A stretch of 64,000 nucleotides of DNA, from positions 62,001-126,000 of the forward strand of contig JALHNO010000003.1 of the NCBI GenBank assembly GCA_022843465.1. Reading direction: 5' to 3'. The first letter of the stretch is position 1; every line of letters begins with the position of its first letter. The notes beneath the pieces are model-generated. The model had not been told where the DNA came from, searched no databases, and worked only from the letters and a program-made list of their open reading frames with translations. Shown one piece after another: positions 1-8,772 of this stretch. Position numbers and translations under genes: made by a program. Source of the stretch: Pseudomonadota bacterium (GTDB taxonomy: Bacteria; Pseudomonadota; Gammaproteobacteria; Xanthomonadales; Ahniellaceae).

Positions 1-412
1 AGCTCATCACAGGAGTCGCGCGCATGCGGCAGACGTCCATCAATTTGATGGTGCGCTCCTCCACGCCCTTGGCGACGTCGATCACCATCAGGGCCGAATC
101 GACCGCTGTGAGGACCCGATAGGTGTCCTCCGAGAAGTCGGCATGGCCAGGTGTATCGAGCAGGTTGATGATGCGGCCCTCGTAGGGAAACTGCATCACC
201 GATGAGGTCACCGAGATGCCGCGTTCCTTTTCCAGTGCCATCCAGTCCGAAGTCGCATGGCGCGCCGCCTTGCGTGATTTCACACTGCCGGCCATCTGGA
301 TGGCGCCGCCGAACAGCAGCAGCTTTTCGGTGAGGGTGGTCTTGCCGGCGTCGGGATGCGAAATGATCGCAAACGTGCGACGCCGCATCGTTTCGCGGAT
401 GTGGTCGGTCAT
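1..412 (-). CDS. prfC: Peptide chain release factor 3, N-terminal part (runs off the window)
   Basis: RF3 is the translational GTPase that removes RF1/RF2 from the ribosome after termination. The 137 residues visible here are the start of the G domain. The P-loop HPDAGKTT is at residues 19-26 and the G3 motif DTPGH at 86-90. The segment between them, with [14 protein letters not shown], is the RF3-type switch I region, which separates RF3 from EF-G. The ATG at 410-412 gives [20 protein letters not shown], a normal RF3 start. The remaining three quarters of the protein (family length about 530) lie outside the window. It is divergent from the prenyltransferase gene with a 190-bp gap. Confidence 0.95.
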   Translation of the reverse strand, partial: MTDHIRETMRRRTFAIISHPDAGKTTLTEKLLLFGGAIQMAGSVKSRKAARHATSDWMALEKERGISVTSSVMQFPYEGRIINLLDTPGHADFSEDTYRVLTAVDSALMVIDVAKGVEERTIKLMDVCRMRATPVMS

Positions 413-602
413 GATCGGGTCGGAGTGTGGCGCGCAGGCGCGCGCGAAGTGGGCCGGGATTATAGGGGAACGCCGTCGCCCTGGTGTGCCGCGCCGAGGG
501 CAGGCCGGAGAAATGTGGTCCGGTGCAGCCCAGTTTGCGGTGGGGTTTGCCTGTGCAGGGCCGCGCACGAAAGTTAGAATCGACTGCCCATTGGAACCCT
601 TC

Positions 603-1496
603 ATGCCTCTGACCGCGCTACTGCAACTGCTGCGACCGCACCAGTGGGCCAAGAACCTGCTCGTTTTCGTACCCCTGATTACCTCGCACAGCTGGGGCCG
701 TGGCGAGGCATGGTTGGGCGCGCTGATCGGCTTTGGCGCGCTGTGCCTGCTTGCCTCCGCGGGGTACGCCCTCAATGACGCTCTGGATGCCGAGCGCGAC
801 CGCGCCCATCCCGACAAATCGCGGCGACCGATCGCTGCAGGCCTGCTGACCCGAGGCACCGGCCTGATCACCGCCCTGCTGCTGGCGGTGCTGGCCCTGG
901 CCGGTATCGCGACCCTGCAACGGTTTGGCGCCGGGCTTGCGATGAGCGCTTCGATGCTGCCGGCGCTGGCGGGCTATCTGCTCGGCACCCTGGGCTACAG
1001 CCTTTGGTTCAAGCGTCACGCCATCGCCGATGTCTGCCTGCTGTCCCTGCTCTATGTTGTGCGCATCGTGGTCGGCGCCGCGGCGATCGGTGTCCCGCTG
1101 AGTCCCTGGCTGCTCGCGTTTGCCGGTTTTGTCTTTCTCAGCCTTGCCGTTCTCAAACGCGTGATCGAGTATCGCCAGCGCGGAGCGCAGGCCGGCGCGG
1201 ATCGGCCGTATCTCGTCGATGACCTGCCCCTGCTCGAAAATGCCGGAGTCTCGGCGGCCATGGGCTCGGTATTGGTGCTCGCCCTGTACACACAGAGCGA
1301 CGATGTGCGGCGGCTGTACGCCAGCCCCGATCTGGTCTTCCTGCTCTGTCCGGTGCTGCTGTTCTGGCTGCTGCGCATCTGGCTGCTGGCCCGGCGCGGA
1401 CTGCTGCCCGGCGATCCGGTGCTGTTCGCACTGCGCGATCCGATCAGCTGGCTGAGTGTGTCGCTGATGCTGATCGTGGTGCTATGCGCGATCTGA
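603..1496 (+). CDS. UbiA-family prenyltransferase, decaprenyl-phosphate phosphoribosyltransferase-like
   Basis: A 297-residue integral membrane protein of the UbiA superfamily. The Asp-rich motif NDALDAERD is at residues 58-66 and is followed by [14 protein letters not shown] (67-80). This form is typical of the branch that moves phosphoribose onto polyprenyl phosphate (DPPR synthase, Rv3806c type) rather than of ubiquinone or heme O synthases. About eight hydrophobic segments follow. The frame is open far upstream, but the ATG at 603 has GGAA just before it and gives [20 protein letters not shown], a typical family start, so I chose it. It overlaps the next gene by 13 bp, so the two are probably co-translated. 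Family is confident; the exact substrate is inferred. Confidence 0.85.
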   Translation: MPLTALLQLLRPHQWAKNLLVFVPLITSHSWGRGEAWLGALIGFGALCLLASAGYALNDALDAERDRAHPDKSRRPIAAGLLTRGTGLITALLLAVLALAGIATLQRFGAGLAMSASMLPALAGYLLGTLGYSLWFKRHAIADVCLLSLLYVVRIVVGAAAIGVPLSPWLLAFAGFVFLSLAVLKRVIEYRQRGAQAGADRPYLVDDLPLLENAGVSAAMGSVLVLALYTQSDDVRRLYASPDLVFLLCPVLLFWLLRIWLLARRGLLPGDPVLFALRDPISWLSVSLMLIVVLCAI

Positions 1497-3328
1497 TCCA
1501 TGAGCGCAGGGGACTGATCCGGGTACTCGCTCTGGGGCTGGTTGTCTTCGGCCTTCTCCGGATCGCGAGTCTGGTGCTGGCCGAGCCGGTGGTCGGCTTC
1601 GCCAACCAGTACGATATGCACCGCAGTTCGGCCTGCCTCGGGCTATGGCCCGACGCGGTTCCGATCGGCATGGCAACGCCGGCGGCACCTCAGCCGCATT
1701 ATCGACGCAGCGCAGCGCGCCCCGCGGAATGCTATCCAAGCAGTCAGGTGGCGGTCGCCTGGCTCGGCATGCAGGCGGGTCAGTTTTCTGGAACAACCGG
1801 TGAGGACGCTGCTGCGCGGATTTCACTGCACTGGATCGGCGTGGCCGGCCTGTTGTGCTGGATGCTTGCCGCGCTGCTGATTGCCTGGATGTTCTGGTCG
1901 CAACCGCTGCTGTTGCTGGGGCATGGCGTGTGCTCGGCCCTGCTGATTGCCGATCCCTTCAACACGCTCTATCTCAATGCCCTGTACACCGAGTTTCCAG
2001 CGGTACTTGCGGCCTATGGCGCCGTCGCCGTCATCGTCTCGCTGTGGGTGCAGGTCACGGCACCGGCCTGGCGTCTGCTGGCTCTGGTGCTCTGTCTGCT
2101 GATCCTGGGTGCCTCGCGCGTCCAGCACCTGGCGCTGCCGATCATGCTGTCGGTGTTCGCGCTGCTGGCGCTGATGCGCCATCCCGAATGGCGACGGCGT
2201 TCGGCGCTGGTGCTGCTGGCCTGCTGCACGCTCATCGTGCTTGCCCAGGTCAGTCAGCAGTGGCGGTTTGCACCGATTGCGCGCGCCAATATCGCCGATA
2301 CCGTGCTCGGTGCGGCAATGCCCGCCGCAGATCCCGAGCGGCTGACGCAGGCGCTGGGCCTGCCCGCCGGCTGTGCCGAGCATGCCTATGCCACCTGGTA
2401 TCGACAGCACGGTGTCGATGTCTTCGCCGAATGCCCGCAACTGGCTGAGGTCTCGCGGCTGCGCCTGCTGGTGCTGTCGCTGCGCGATCCCGAAATCATC
2501 GCGCGGATGCTGTTGCGCGGCCTGCTGATGTCGCAGCACCTGCGGCTGGGCTATCTCGGCGAGCGCGCTGGCGGCGATTTCATTTCCATTGGCCCGCGCG
2601 ACCACCCGCTCTGGTTCAGCGTTGCCGGTGCCGTCAATGCACTGCCGGCCACTGTGTTTCTGATTGCCAGCTGCGCTGCGCTCGGTCTGATTCCGGCATT
2701 CTGGCTGTTTCTGATCTGGCGCCGACCCGGCGCCAGCGCGCCAATGGGCGCGGACTCCTTGGTGATCACGGTGTGTGCCCATCTGTTTGCCCTGACCCTG
2801 CTCAGCAGTGTGTTCGGCGACGGCTACAGCGAAGTCGGGCGCCATCTTCACCTGGGCCTGAACGCATTGCTGGTGTTGTGGGTTCTGCTGCCGCTCTGGC
2901 TCTGGCGACGGCGCGCCCGTTGGCGCACACCCTGGCTGGGCGCGCAGATTGCCTCTGCGCTGGTGCTGACGGCGTGCAGCCTTATGGCCGTCGTGGCAAG
3001 CCTGCGCCTGCCGCTGGCATTTGGTGTCCTGGGTATGCCGGCGCAGGCATTGCCCAGCACGGGCATGATCGAACTGCGTGGCTGGGCGCTGGACCGGTTC
3101 GCGATCCAGCGGCTCTATGCCCAGATCGACGATGGCGCCGAGTTGCCGCTCGCGCGCAGCCCGCATCCGCGACTCGATGAGGTGTTTCCCTATCTCGAAG
3201 AGGCCGCCCTCGGTGGCTTCCACGGCAGCCTTGATGCCGCCCAGTTGCGGGGCGGCGATTACCTGCAGATCTTTGCCGTTGATGCCGGCGGTCGTCCGGT
3301 CCTGATCGAACGCCGGCGCATCCGTTAG
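1484..3328 (+). CDS. Polytopic membrane protein of unknown function, possibly glycosyltransferase-like
   Basis: A 614-residue protein with roughly ten or more hydrophobic helices spread from residue 12 to about 520, then a soluble C-terminal region of about 85 residues. The layout, a short first helix, a long first loop and many later helices, resembles lipid-dependent (GT-C type) glycosyltransferases, but I see no diagnostic motif. The C-terminal part contains MIELRGWALDRFAIQRL, like a small beta-rich domain (GWAxD then a DG turn) seen at the ends of some surface-polysaccharide enzymes. It starts inside the UbiA gene (13-bp overlap). A role in using or moving a polyprenyl-linked sugar is plausible from that neighbour but is inference only. 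Confidence 0.6.
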   Translation: MRDLIHERRGLIRVLALGLVVFGLLRIASLVLAEPVVGFANQYDMHRSSACLGLWPDAVPIGMATPAAPQPHYRRSAARPAECYPSSQVAVAWLGMQAGQFSGTTGEDAAARISLHWIGVAGLLCWMLAALLIAWMFWSQPLLLLGHGVCSALLIADPFNTLYLNALYTEFPAVLAAYGAVAVIVSLWVQVTAPAWRLLALVLCLLILGASRVQHLALPIMLSVFALLALMRHPEWRRRSALVLLACCTLIVLAQVSQQWRFAPIARANIADTVLGAAMPAADPERLTQALGLPAGCAEHAYATWYRQHGVDVFAECPQLAEVSRLRLLVLSLRDPEIIARMLLRGLLMSQHLRLGYLGERAGGDFISIGPRDHPLWFSVAGAVNALPATVFLIASCAALGLIPAFWLFLIWRRPGASAPMGADSLVITVCAHLFALTLLSSVFGDGYSEVGRHLHLGLNALLVLWVLLPLWLWRRRARWRTPWLGAQIASALVLTACSLMAVVASLRLPLAFGVLGMPAQALPSTGMIELRGWALDRFAIQRLYAQIDDGAELPLARSPHPRLDEVFPYLEEAALGGFHGSLDAAQLRGGDYLQIFAVDAGGRPVLIERRRIR

Positions 3329-3720
3329 TCGTCGCGAGGACCATGGTCGCCATGCGGTCCACGACCTGCACCGCCGGCAGCGTTTCCATCGGGCGGACGG
3401 CGCTGACCCCGCGCATGGCGCTGTGCTGCCATCTCGTCGAATCGTTTCAGCTGCTCTGCACTGAGCAATTTCGCCAGTTCCTGGCGATTCGCCTCCTGCA
3501 GGGTCTCGCGCTGGTTGTGGTTTCCGGTCTCAACTGCGCGCATTTTCTCGCGGTGTGCGCTGAGCTGCTTGCGCACGGGTTCGCGCTGCGCTTCCGTCAA
3601 CTCCAGCATGTGGGCCAACTCGGCGAACGCCGGCGGTGGCTGGTGGCGGCCGCGTGGACCTTCAGCGCGCGCCGCCGCCACGACCAGCAGAAGAACCACC
3701 ACGAACAGGGCGCGTGTCAT
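3325..3720 (-). CDS. Spy/CpxP-like periplasmic protein (LTxxQ motif)
   Basis: A 131-residue exported protein with a signal peptide at about 1-19 (ending VAAARA). It has two LTxxQ-type motifs, LTEAQ at 41-45 and LSAEQ at 86-90, with charged helices between and after them. This is the pattern of the Spy/CpxP family of small helical periplasmic chaperones or stress sensors. The last 30 residues are rich in Gly, Arg, His and Asp. The ATG at 3718-3720 has a good GGAG site. It is divergent from the BaeS-like kinase gene; since spy is a BaeSR target in E. coli, control by the neighbouring system is likely but inferred. Confidence 0.75.
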   Translation of the reverse strand: MTRALFVVVLLLVVAAARAEGPRGRHQPPPAFAELAHMLELTEAQREPVRKQLSAHREKMRAVETGNHNQRETLQEANRQELAKLLSAEQLKRFDEMAAQRHARGQRRPPDGNAAGGAGRGPHGDHGPRDD

Positions 3721-3887
3721 GTCTTTCTCCGGAGCTGGGATATCACATCCCGGTACCTGGATGCTGCGCGCCGAATGCGGAGCCAGCGCGCAGCAATAGT
3801 GGAGAAATTGCGCAGTTGTGCGGGAGGGCGCGCATGCTGGCGGGCGCCGCGTATAGTGCGCGTACCTGTCCGAAAATCCTGAAACCA

Positions 3888-5414
3888 ATGCGTCTGCGAC
3901 TGCTGCACCGCCTGTTTCTGGCCTTTGCTGCACTCAGCATCGCCGCGCTGGCCGCCTTCGTGGTGTTGCAGCAGGATGGTTTTCGTCGCGGCTTTCTGGT
4001 CTACCTCGATGCCCTCAGTGCCGAGTTGCTGGAGAAGGGCAGTACGCGCCTGGCCGAGCGCTATGCGCTCCATGGCAACTGGGACTTCCTGCGTGGTCGG
4101 CCGCGGCTGATGATGGACGCGCTCGGCATCATGGTCGACGCTCGCTCCGAGGCAGGGCTGGATGCCGACGACGTTGCCAGACGACGCCCGCGTGGTGGCC
4201 CGTTCGCGGGACCTCGCGACCCGGGTCGGCCGCCGCCTCGTCCCCTGGAAGGCCGGCCGCGACCGCCATTTGGGCCGCCACCGCAGCATTCACGATCACT
4301 CGCCGATGATCCGCTGGATATCGGGGGCCGGCTGACCCTGGTCGATCAGAATGGAATCGCGGTGGTGGGCAATCCCGAAATCTCTGCCAATGCGCGCGCC
4401 TTCGATGTGGTCCTGGACGGTCAGCTGGTTGGACGCCTGCACCTGGCGCCGTTGCCGCAGTGGCGCGGCCGGCTCGATGAGGCATTTGCGCGTTCGCAAT
4501 GGCGGCGAGGCTTGATCGGTGCGGCGGCGATCATGGTCTGCGCCCTGCTGCTGGCCTGGTTGCTGGCGCGCTGGATGCTGGGTCCGATCCGCGCTCTGGC
4601 CGCGGGTGCCCAGGCGCTGGCAGCAGGGGATTACCGCACGCGGGTAGGCAGCGCGGGCAAAGACGAGCTGGGTGAACTGGTACAGGATTTCAATCGGCTC
4701 GCCCAGGCGCTGGAGCGCAACCAGAGCGCGCGCCGGCAATGGAGTGCCGACATCGCCCACGAACTGCGCACGCCACTGGCGATCCTGCATGGCGAGATCC
4801 AGGCGCTGCAGGATGGCGTCCGCAGCTTTGGTCCCGCCACGCTGGAGTCCCTGCAGGCCGAGACCACGCGGCTGACCGCACTGGTCGAAGATCTTTACCA
4901 GCTCGCGCTTTCGGATATCGGTGGACTGGAGTATCGCTTTGTCGAGCTGGACCTTGCTGATCTCGTTGCCGAAGCGCTGCGCAGCCAGCAGGGCATGCTG
5001 GTCGATGCCGGCATCGTGGCCGATCTGAGCCGGGTACCGCCAATGCCTGCGCCCATCAGCGGGGATCCGCGCCGACTGGCCCAGCTGTTCGGTAACCTGC
5101 TGGCCAACACCGCACGCTATACCGATGCACCCGGTACCTTGCAGATCGAGTTGATCCGCGACGGCGCCGATTGGCGCCTGCGCCTGGACGACTCACCCCC
5201 AGGCGTCACTGAAGCCCAGCTGCCCTTGCTGTTCGACCGGCTCTACCGCACCGACGGATCGCGCAATCGCGCCAGTGGCGGAGCAGGTCTGGGCCTGGCG
5301 ATTGCACGCAATATCGTCGAAGCGCATCGCGGCACGATCACGGCGGCGAATTCGCCACTCGGCGGCCTGCGGATCGAGATCCGTCTGCCGGTTTCCGCAG
5401 GGGCGAGTCGATGA
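3888..5414 (+). CDS. baeS: BaeS-like sensor histidine kinase
   Basis: A 508-residue membrane kinase. TM1 is at about 8-28, a periplasmic region at 29-205, and TM2 at about 207-230. A HAMP segment (LGPIRALAAGAQALAAGDY) follows, then the phosphoacceptor box SADIAHELRTPL with His291, an N box with NLLANTARYTD, and a G box with GGAGLGLAIARNIV. The periplasmic part carries a Pro/Arg/Gly-rich stretch at about 98-134 that standard BaeS proteins lack. The ATG at 3888 puts the first helix at the N-terminus. It overlaps the regulator gene by 4 bp (ATGA). Envelope-stress sensing is inferred from the family and the Spy-like neighbour. Confidence 0.85.
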   Translation: MRLRLLHRLFLAFAALSIAALAAFVVLQQDGFRRGFLVYLDALSAELLEKGSTRLAERYALHGNWDFLRGRPRLMMDALGIMVDARSEAGLDADDVARRRPRGGPFAGPRDPGRPPPRPLEGRPRPPFGPPPQHSRSLADDPLDIGGRLTLVDQNGIAVVGNPEISANARAFDVVLDGQLVGRLHLAPLPQWRGRLDEAFARSQWRRGLIGAAAIMVCALLLAWLLARWMLGPIRALAAGAQALAAGDYRTRVGSAGKDELGELVQDFNRLAQALERNQSARRQWSADIAHELRTPLAILHGEIQALQDGVRSFGPATLESLQAETTRLTALVEDLYQLALSDIGGLEYRFVELDLADLVAEALRSQQGMLVDAGIVADLSRVPPMPAPISGDPRRLAQLFGNLLANTARYTDAPGTLQIELIRDGADWRLRLDDSPPGVTEAQLPLLFDRLYRTDGSRNRASGGAGLGLAIARNIVEAHRGTITAANSPLGGLRIEIRLPVSAGASR

Positions 5415-6091
5415 CCGCCGCTGCGCATATCCTGGTTGTTGAAGACGAGCCCAAGCTGGCGACCCTGCTGCGCGACTATCTCGAACGCGACGGCTACCGC
5501 ACCACGATGCTGCACGATGGCGCTGCGGTCGTGGCGTGGGTGCGCCAGCATGCGCCTGATCTGGTCCTGCTGGACCTGCTGCTGCCGGGCAAGGACGGTC
5601 TCAGTATCTGCCGGGAACTGCGCAGTTTCAGCGAGCTGCCGATCATCATGGTGACCGCGAGAGTGGAGGAAATCGACCGCCTGCTCGGACTGGAGATCGG
5701 CGCCGACGACTACATCTGCAAGCCATTCAGTCCGCGCGAGGTGGTGGCGCGCGTACGCGCCCTGCTGCGGCGCGCACGCGTCAATGCCGGACCGGCGACG
5801 GAGCGCCCGCTGCAATTCGACGATGATCGCTTCGAGGCGCGCCTGCACGGCAAGCCGTTGCCGCTGACCCGGGTCGAGTACCGGCTGCTGCGGGCGTTGG
5901 CCGAGCATCCTGGCCATGTGCTGTCGCGCAACCAGCTGATGAACTCGCTGTACCTGGATCATCGCGTCGTCAGCGATCGCACCGTCGACAGTCACGTCAA
6001 GAACCTGCGCCGCAAGCTGACGGAAGCCGTGCCCGATCAGGACCTGCTGTCGTCGATCTATGGTCTGGGCTACAAGCTCGACTGGTCGTGA
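5411..6091 (+). CDS. baeR: BaeR-like OmpR-family response regulator
   Basis: A 226-residue regulator. The receiver domain (about 5-120) has acidic residues EDE at 11-13, phosphoacceptor Asp55 in LVLLDLLLPG, and the BaeR signature EEIDRLLGLEIGADDYICKP. The C-terminal half (about 135-226) is a winged-helix DNA-binding domain with RVEYRLLRALAEHPGHVLSR and RTVDSHVKNLRRKL. The ATG lies in the ATGA overlap with the kinase stop, so translation is coupled. By family it activates genes for periplasmic chaperones and efflux pumps; both kinds of gene lie within 7 kb here. Confidence 0.88.
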   Translation: MTAAAHILVVEDEPKLATLLRDYLERDGYRTTMLHDGAAVVAWVRQHAPDLVLLDLLLPGKDGLSICRELRSFSELPIIMVTARVEEIDRLLGLEIGADDYICKPFSPREVVARVRALLRRARVNAGPATERPLQFDDDRFEARLHGKPLPLTRVEYRLLRALAEHPGHVLSRNQLMNSLYLDHRVVSDRTVDSHVKNLRRKLTEAVPDQDLLSSIYGLGYKLDWS

Positions 6092-6094
6092 GCG

Positions 6095-7768
6095 CTACTC
6101 GAAGCCATTGGCCAGCAGCAGGTCGGGCACCTCACCGAACACCACGATGCGGAAGGCAGGCGTGATTGCAAGGCCATCGGCCGCCGACGGATCGGCGATG
6201 TAGAAGCGACCAAACAGGGTGCTGCCGAGCAGGGCGGGGTCATCGCCAAGGTCGACCTGGACCGATCCCGAACCGGCACCGGGGCCGCTGCCAGCAAGGC
6301 TCATGCTCAGGTTGGCGAACGATCCGGTGGGAATGCTCGACTGCACGCCCGGGTCGCTGCTGTGCACCACCAGGGTGGCCAGGGCGCCACCGAGGGCATC
6401 ACTCACCGCGACGGTGAAGTTGTCGTTGCCGAGCAGGGGCGGTTCCAGCGCGATGATCGTGGGCGCAAATCCGCCGCTTCCGGCCGTGGCAGTGCCGATG
6501 ATCTGGGGCACCCGGTCGGATTCTGTGTAGAGCCGTGGACGATCGAATGGCGCTGCTTCAGCTGCCACCCGGGGATCGGTCAGGGGCCGCCGCAGGAAGG
6601 CGAGCAGGGCGTTCTTCTGGCCCTGGGTCAGATTGCGCGGCCGCACCCGCGGATCCTTGTTGGGTGCGGTGAAATCGCCGCCGCGGTTGTAGAACTCGAC
6701 GACATCTTCGAGTGTCGCCAGGCGGCCGTTGTGCATATAGGGCGCGTGCAGTTCGACATTGCGCAGGCTGGGCACGCGAAAGGCGCCGCGATCGGCATTG
6801 TTGCCGGTCTGCGCAAAGCGGCCGAGGTCCTCGCCGACCGGGCGTACGCCGATGTAGCGGAAGTTCTCATCGGTGAAGCGATTGCCGGCATGACAGGCGG
6901 CGCAGTCGTTGTTGATGAAGACCTGTTGGCCCGCCAGTTCCTGCTGTGTCAGCACCTGCTGCCCGGCGAACTGCTGATCGATGGGTGCCTGGGTCGAATT
7001 GAGGCTGCGCTCATAACTGGCCATGGCCATGGCGACCCGTGCCGGCGTGGTTTCCGGCGTGCCGAATACCTCGTTGAACAGTGCGGGATAATCGCGTCCG
7101 CCGATCCAGGCACTGAGCGCCGCGGGGATGCTATCGGCCAGGGCCAGTGGCCGCATTGCGGCCAGTCGCGGTCCGAGGCTCGCAATCTGGGTGCCCATCG
7201 CGGCCATTTCACTGGTGTCGAGCAGGGGCGCAAGCGACTGATTCTCGAGCGCAGCACCCTGCGGAATCAGTACTTGCCCGCTCAGTGGATCTGCAAAACT
7301 GGTTCCCGCGCGGCCGTCCCAGAACAGCAGGGGCGAGTAGCCGGCGTTGATCGCCGATGGCGACTTGCGTGCGCCGACTTGCGCGGTCATGCCAAAGCGT
7401 GCACTGGACTGGTAGTGGCCATCGCTGCTGTGTGCTGGCACGCCTGCCGAACCCTGGATATCGTCGGCGTTGCCGAACACATTATCGGGTCCGGGATGGG
7501 TGCTGCCGGCATTGACAAAAAGGCTGCGCGGATCACCACCGGCCGAATCGGGGCGATGGCAGGTACCACAGGCGACCGTGCCGGTGATTGCAAGCTGTTC
7601 TTCCCAGAACAGGGCCTTGCCGAGATTGATCTTGGCTTCGGACTGTGGGTTTTCCGGGGGAACCGGCGGCGGCCCGAGCGGCTGCGGTGGGGCCTGTGCC
7701 GTCACCATGGTGCTGATGCAGAGACCGAGACCCAGACCGAGCGTACGGGAGAGGCGAGGCAGTGACAT
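6095..7768 (-). CDS. Secreted di-heme cytochrome c peroxidase / MauG-family protein
   Basis: A 557-residue exported protein with a signal peptide ending near VTAQA (residue 25). There are two covalent heme sites, CGTCH at 67-71 and CAACH at 289-293, about 220 residues apart as in bacterial cytochrome c peroxidases. FWDGRAGTS (149-157) and the RVPSLRNVELHAPYMHNG stretch are also typical of the family. After the peroxidase part (to about residue 390) there is a further domain of about 150 residues of uncertain fold. The protein ends PDLLLANGFE, resembling a terminal tag on exported proteins in this order. The ATG at 7766-7768 has an AGGAG site, so the longer upstream frame is not needed. Confidence 0.85.
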   Translation of the reverse strand: MSLPRLSRTLGLGLGLCISTMVTAQAPPQPLGPPPVPPENPQSEAKINLGKALFWEEQLAITGTVACGTCHRPDSAGGDPRSLFVNAGSTHPGPDNVFGNADDIQGSAGVPAHSSDGHYQSSARFGMTAQVGARKSPSAINAGYSPLLFWDGRAGTSFADPLSGQVLIPQGAALENQSLAPLLDTSEMAAMGTQIASLGPRLAAMRPLALADSIPAALSAWIGGRDYPALFNEVFGTPETTPARVAMAMASYERSLNSTQAPIDQQFAGQQVLTQQELAGQQVFINNDCAACHAGNRFTDENFRYIGVRPVGEDLGRFAQTGNNADRGAFRVPSLRNVELHAPYMHNGRLATLEDVVEFYNRGGDFTAPNKDPRVRPRNLTQGQKNALLAFLRRPLTDPRVAAEAAPFDRPRLYTESDRVPQIIGTATAGSGGFAPTIIALEPPLLGNDNFTVAVSDALGGALATLVVHSSDPGVQSSIPTGSFANLSMSLAGSGPGAGSGSVQVDLGDDPALLGSTLFGRFYIADPSAADGLAITPAFRIVVFGEVPDLLLANGFE

Positions 7769-8020
7769 GAGCGGGCTCCTGGAGAGGGATGGATTGCCGG
7801 CGCATTCGGTCGGTGCGCATCTGACCGTCACTGTGTTCCTGCAATGTGCAAACAGGATGGAGAAATGATGGAAGCTGCCCGCGCAAGTGGCAGCGCGAAC
7901 CCGCGCCAGTCGCAACATGCGGTGGGTCGTTGCGGAACAGCGCCAGATCGAAGTCGAAGTGGTTGTCGGGGCCGCGGCGTCGGGTTAGGGTCGCTACCGA
8001 CGTGGATGAGGTGCGCGGCC

Positions 8021-8611
8021 ATGAGCAGAACGATCCTGTGTGGCGCTGGTGGGGTACGGCAACTGATGGCGCTTGTGTGGTTGATGCTGCCGGCGGTAGC
8101 GACCGCAGATGGCGCCACCGAATCCCGGCATGCCGGTCCGCAGGTTGCCGCGACCGCATTCGCGAAGCTCGCTACCCTGGTCGGAGACTGGCGTACCAGT
8201 GCGCCTGGCGGAAGCGCGATCCGGGTCAACTATCGGTTCAGCGCCGGCGATTCGGTGTTGGTAGAAACCTGGGCCATGCCTTCCGGGCGCGAATCACTGA
8301 CGCTCTATCACCTCGACGGTGACCGCCTCATCGCGACCCATTACTGCCCACAGGGAAACCAGCCACGGCTGCAGCTTGATCAGGTCGACGCTTCGGGTCG
8401 GATGGGATTCGTTTTCCGCGACGGAGGCAATCTCGGCGTGGCCGGCGCTGCGCATCAGCATGCGATGTGGCTGCAACTGGAATCGCCGGATCGGCTCTGG
8501 CGCAGCGAAACCTATGTCGACAATCTCGCCTCTTCAGAAGGAATCGCTACCGCCGAAGCGGGCGCCGCGCAGCTGTTCGAGCGCGTGTCCGCCGGGCCCG
8601 CTGCACACTGA
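8021..8611 (+). CDS. Secreted lipocalin-like protein of unknown function
   Basis: A 196-residue protein with a signal peptide ending near AVATADG (about residue 30). The mature part begins AFAKLATLVGDWRTS and contains YHLDGDRLIATHYCPQGNQPRL, a pattern known from a family of small beta-barrel (calycin-like, DUF1579-type) secreted proteins with no assigned reaction. It is divergent from the peroxidase gene with a 252-bp gap. The ATG at 8021 places the signal peptide at the start; an ATG at 8006 is also in frame. Function unknown. Confidence 0.65.
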   Translation: MSRTILCGAGGVRQLMALVWLMLPAVATADGATESRHAGPQVAATAFAKLATLVGDWRTSAPGGSAIRVNYRFSAGDSVLVETWAMPSGRESLTLYHLDGDRLIATHYCPQGNQPRLQLDQVDASGRMGFVFRDGGNLGVAGAAHQHAMWLQLESPDRLWRSETYVDNLASSEGIATAEAGAAQLFERVSAGPAAH

Positions 8612-8772
8612 GCCGGGTCGGCCGGTGATCAACGGTCCAGCGGATATTGGTGCGCAAGCCCGCTGCGCACTGCATGCCTTTTCATTTGCTGAATAGCTGT
8701 GGCTGTTTGAACGGCACAATGGCGGTATTCAAGCTATCGTGGGGTATCCCTTTATCCACTTCGAGTACCCCC

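Noticed and set aside
1823-3223. A 466-residue Gln/His/Arg-rich frame opposite the polytopic membrane protein
   Set aside because: Composition (Gln- and His-rich) is typical of an antisense frame to Leu/Ala-rich membrane proteins; no family likeness.
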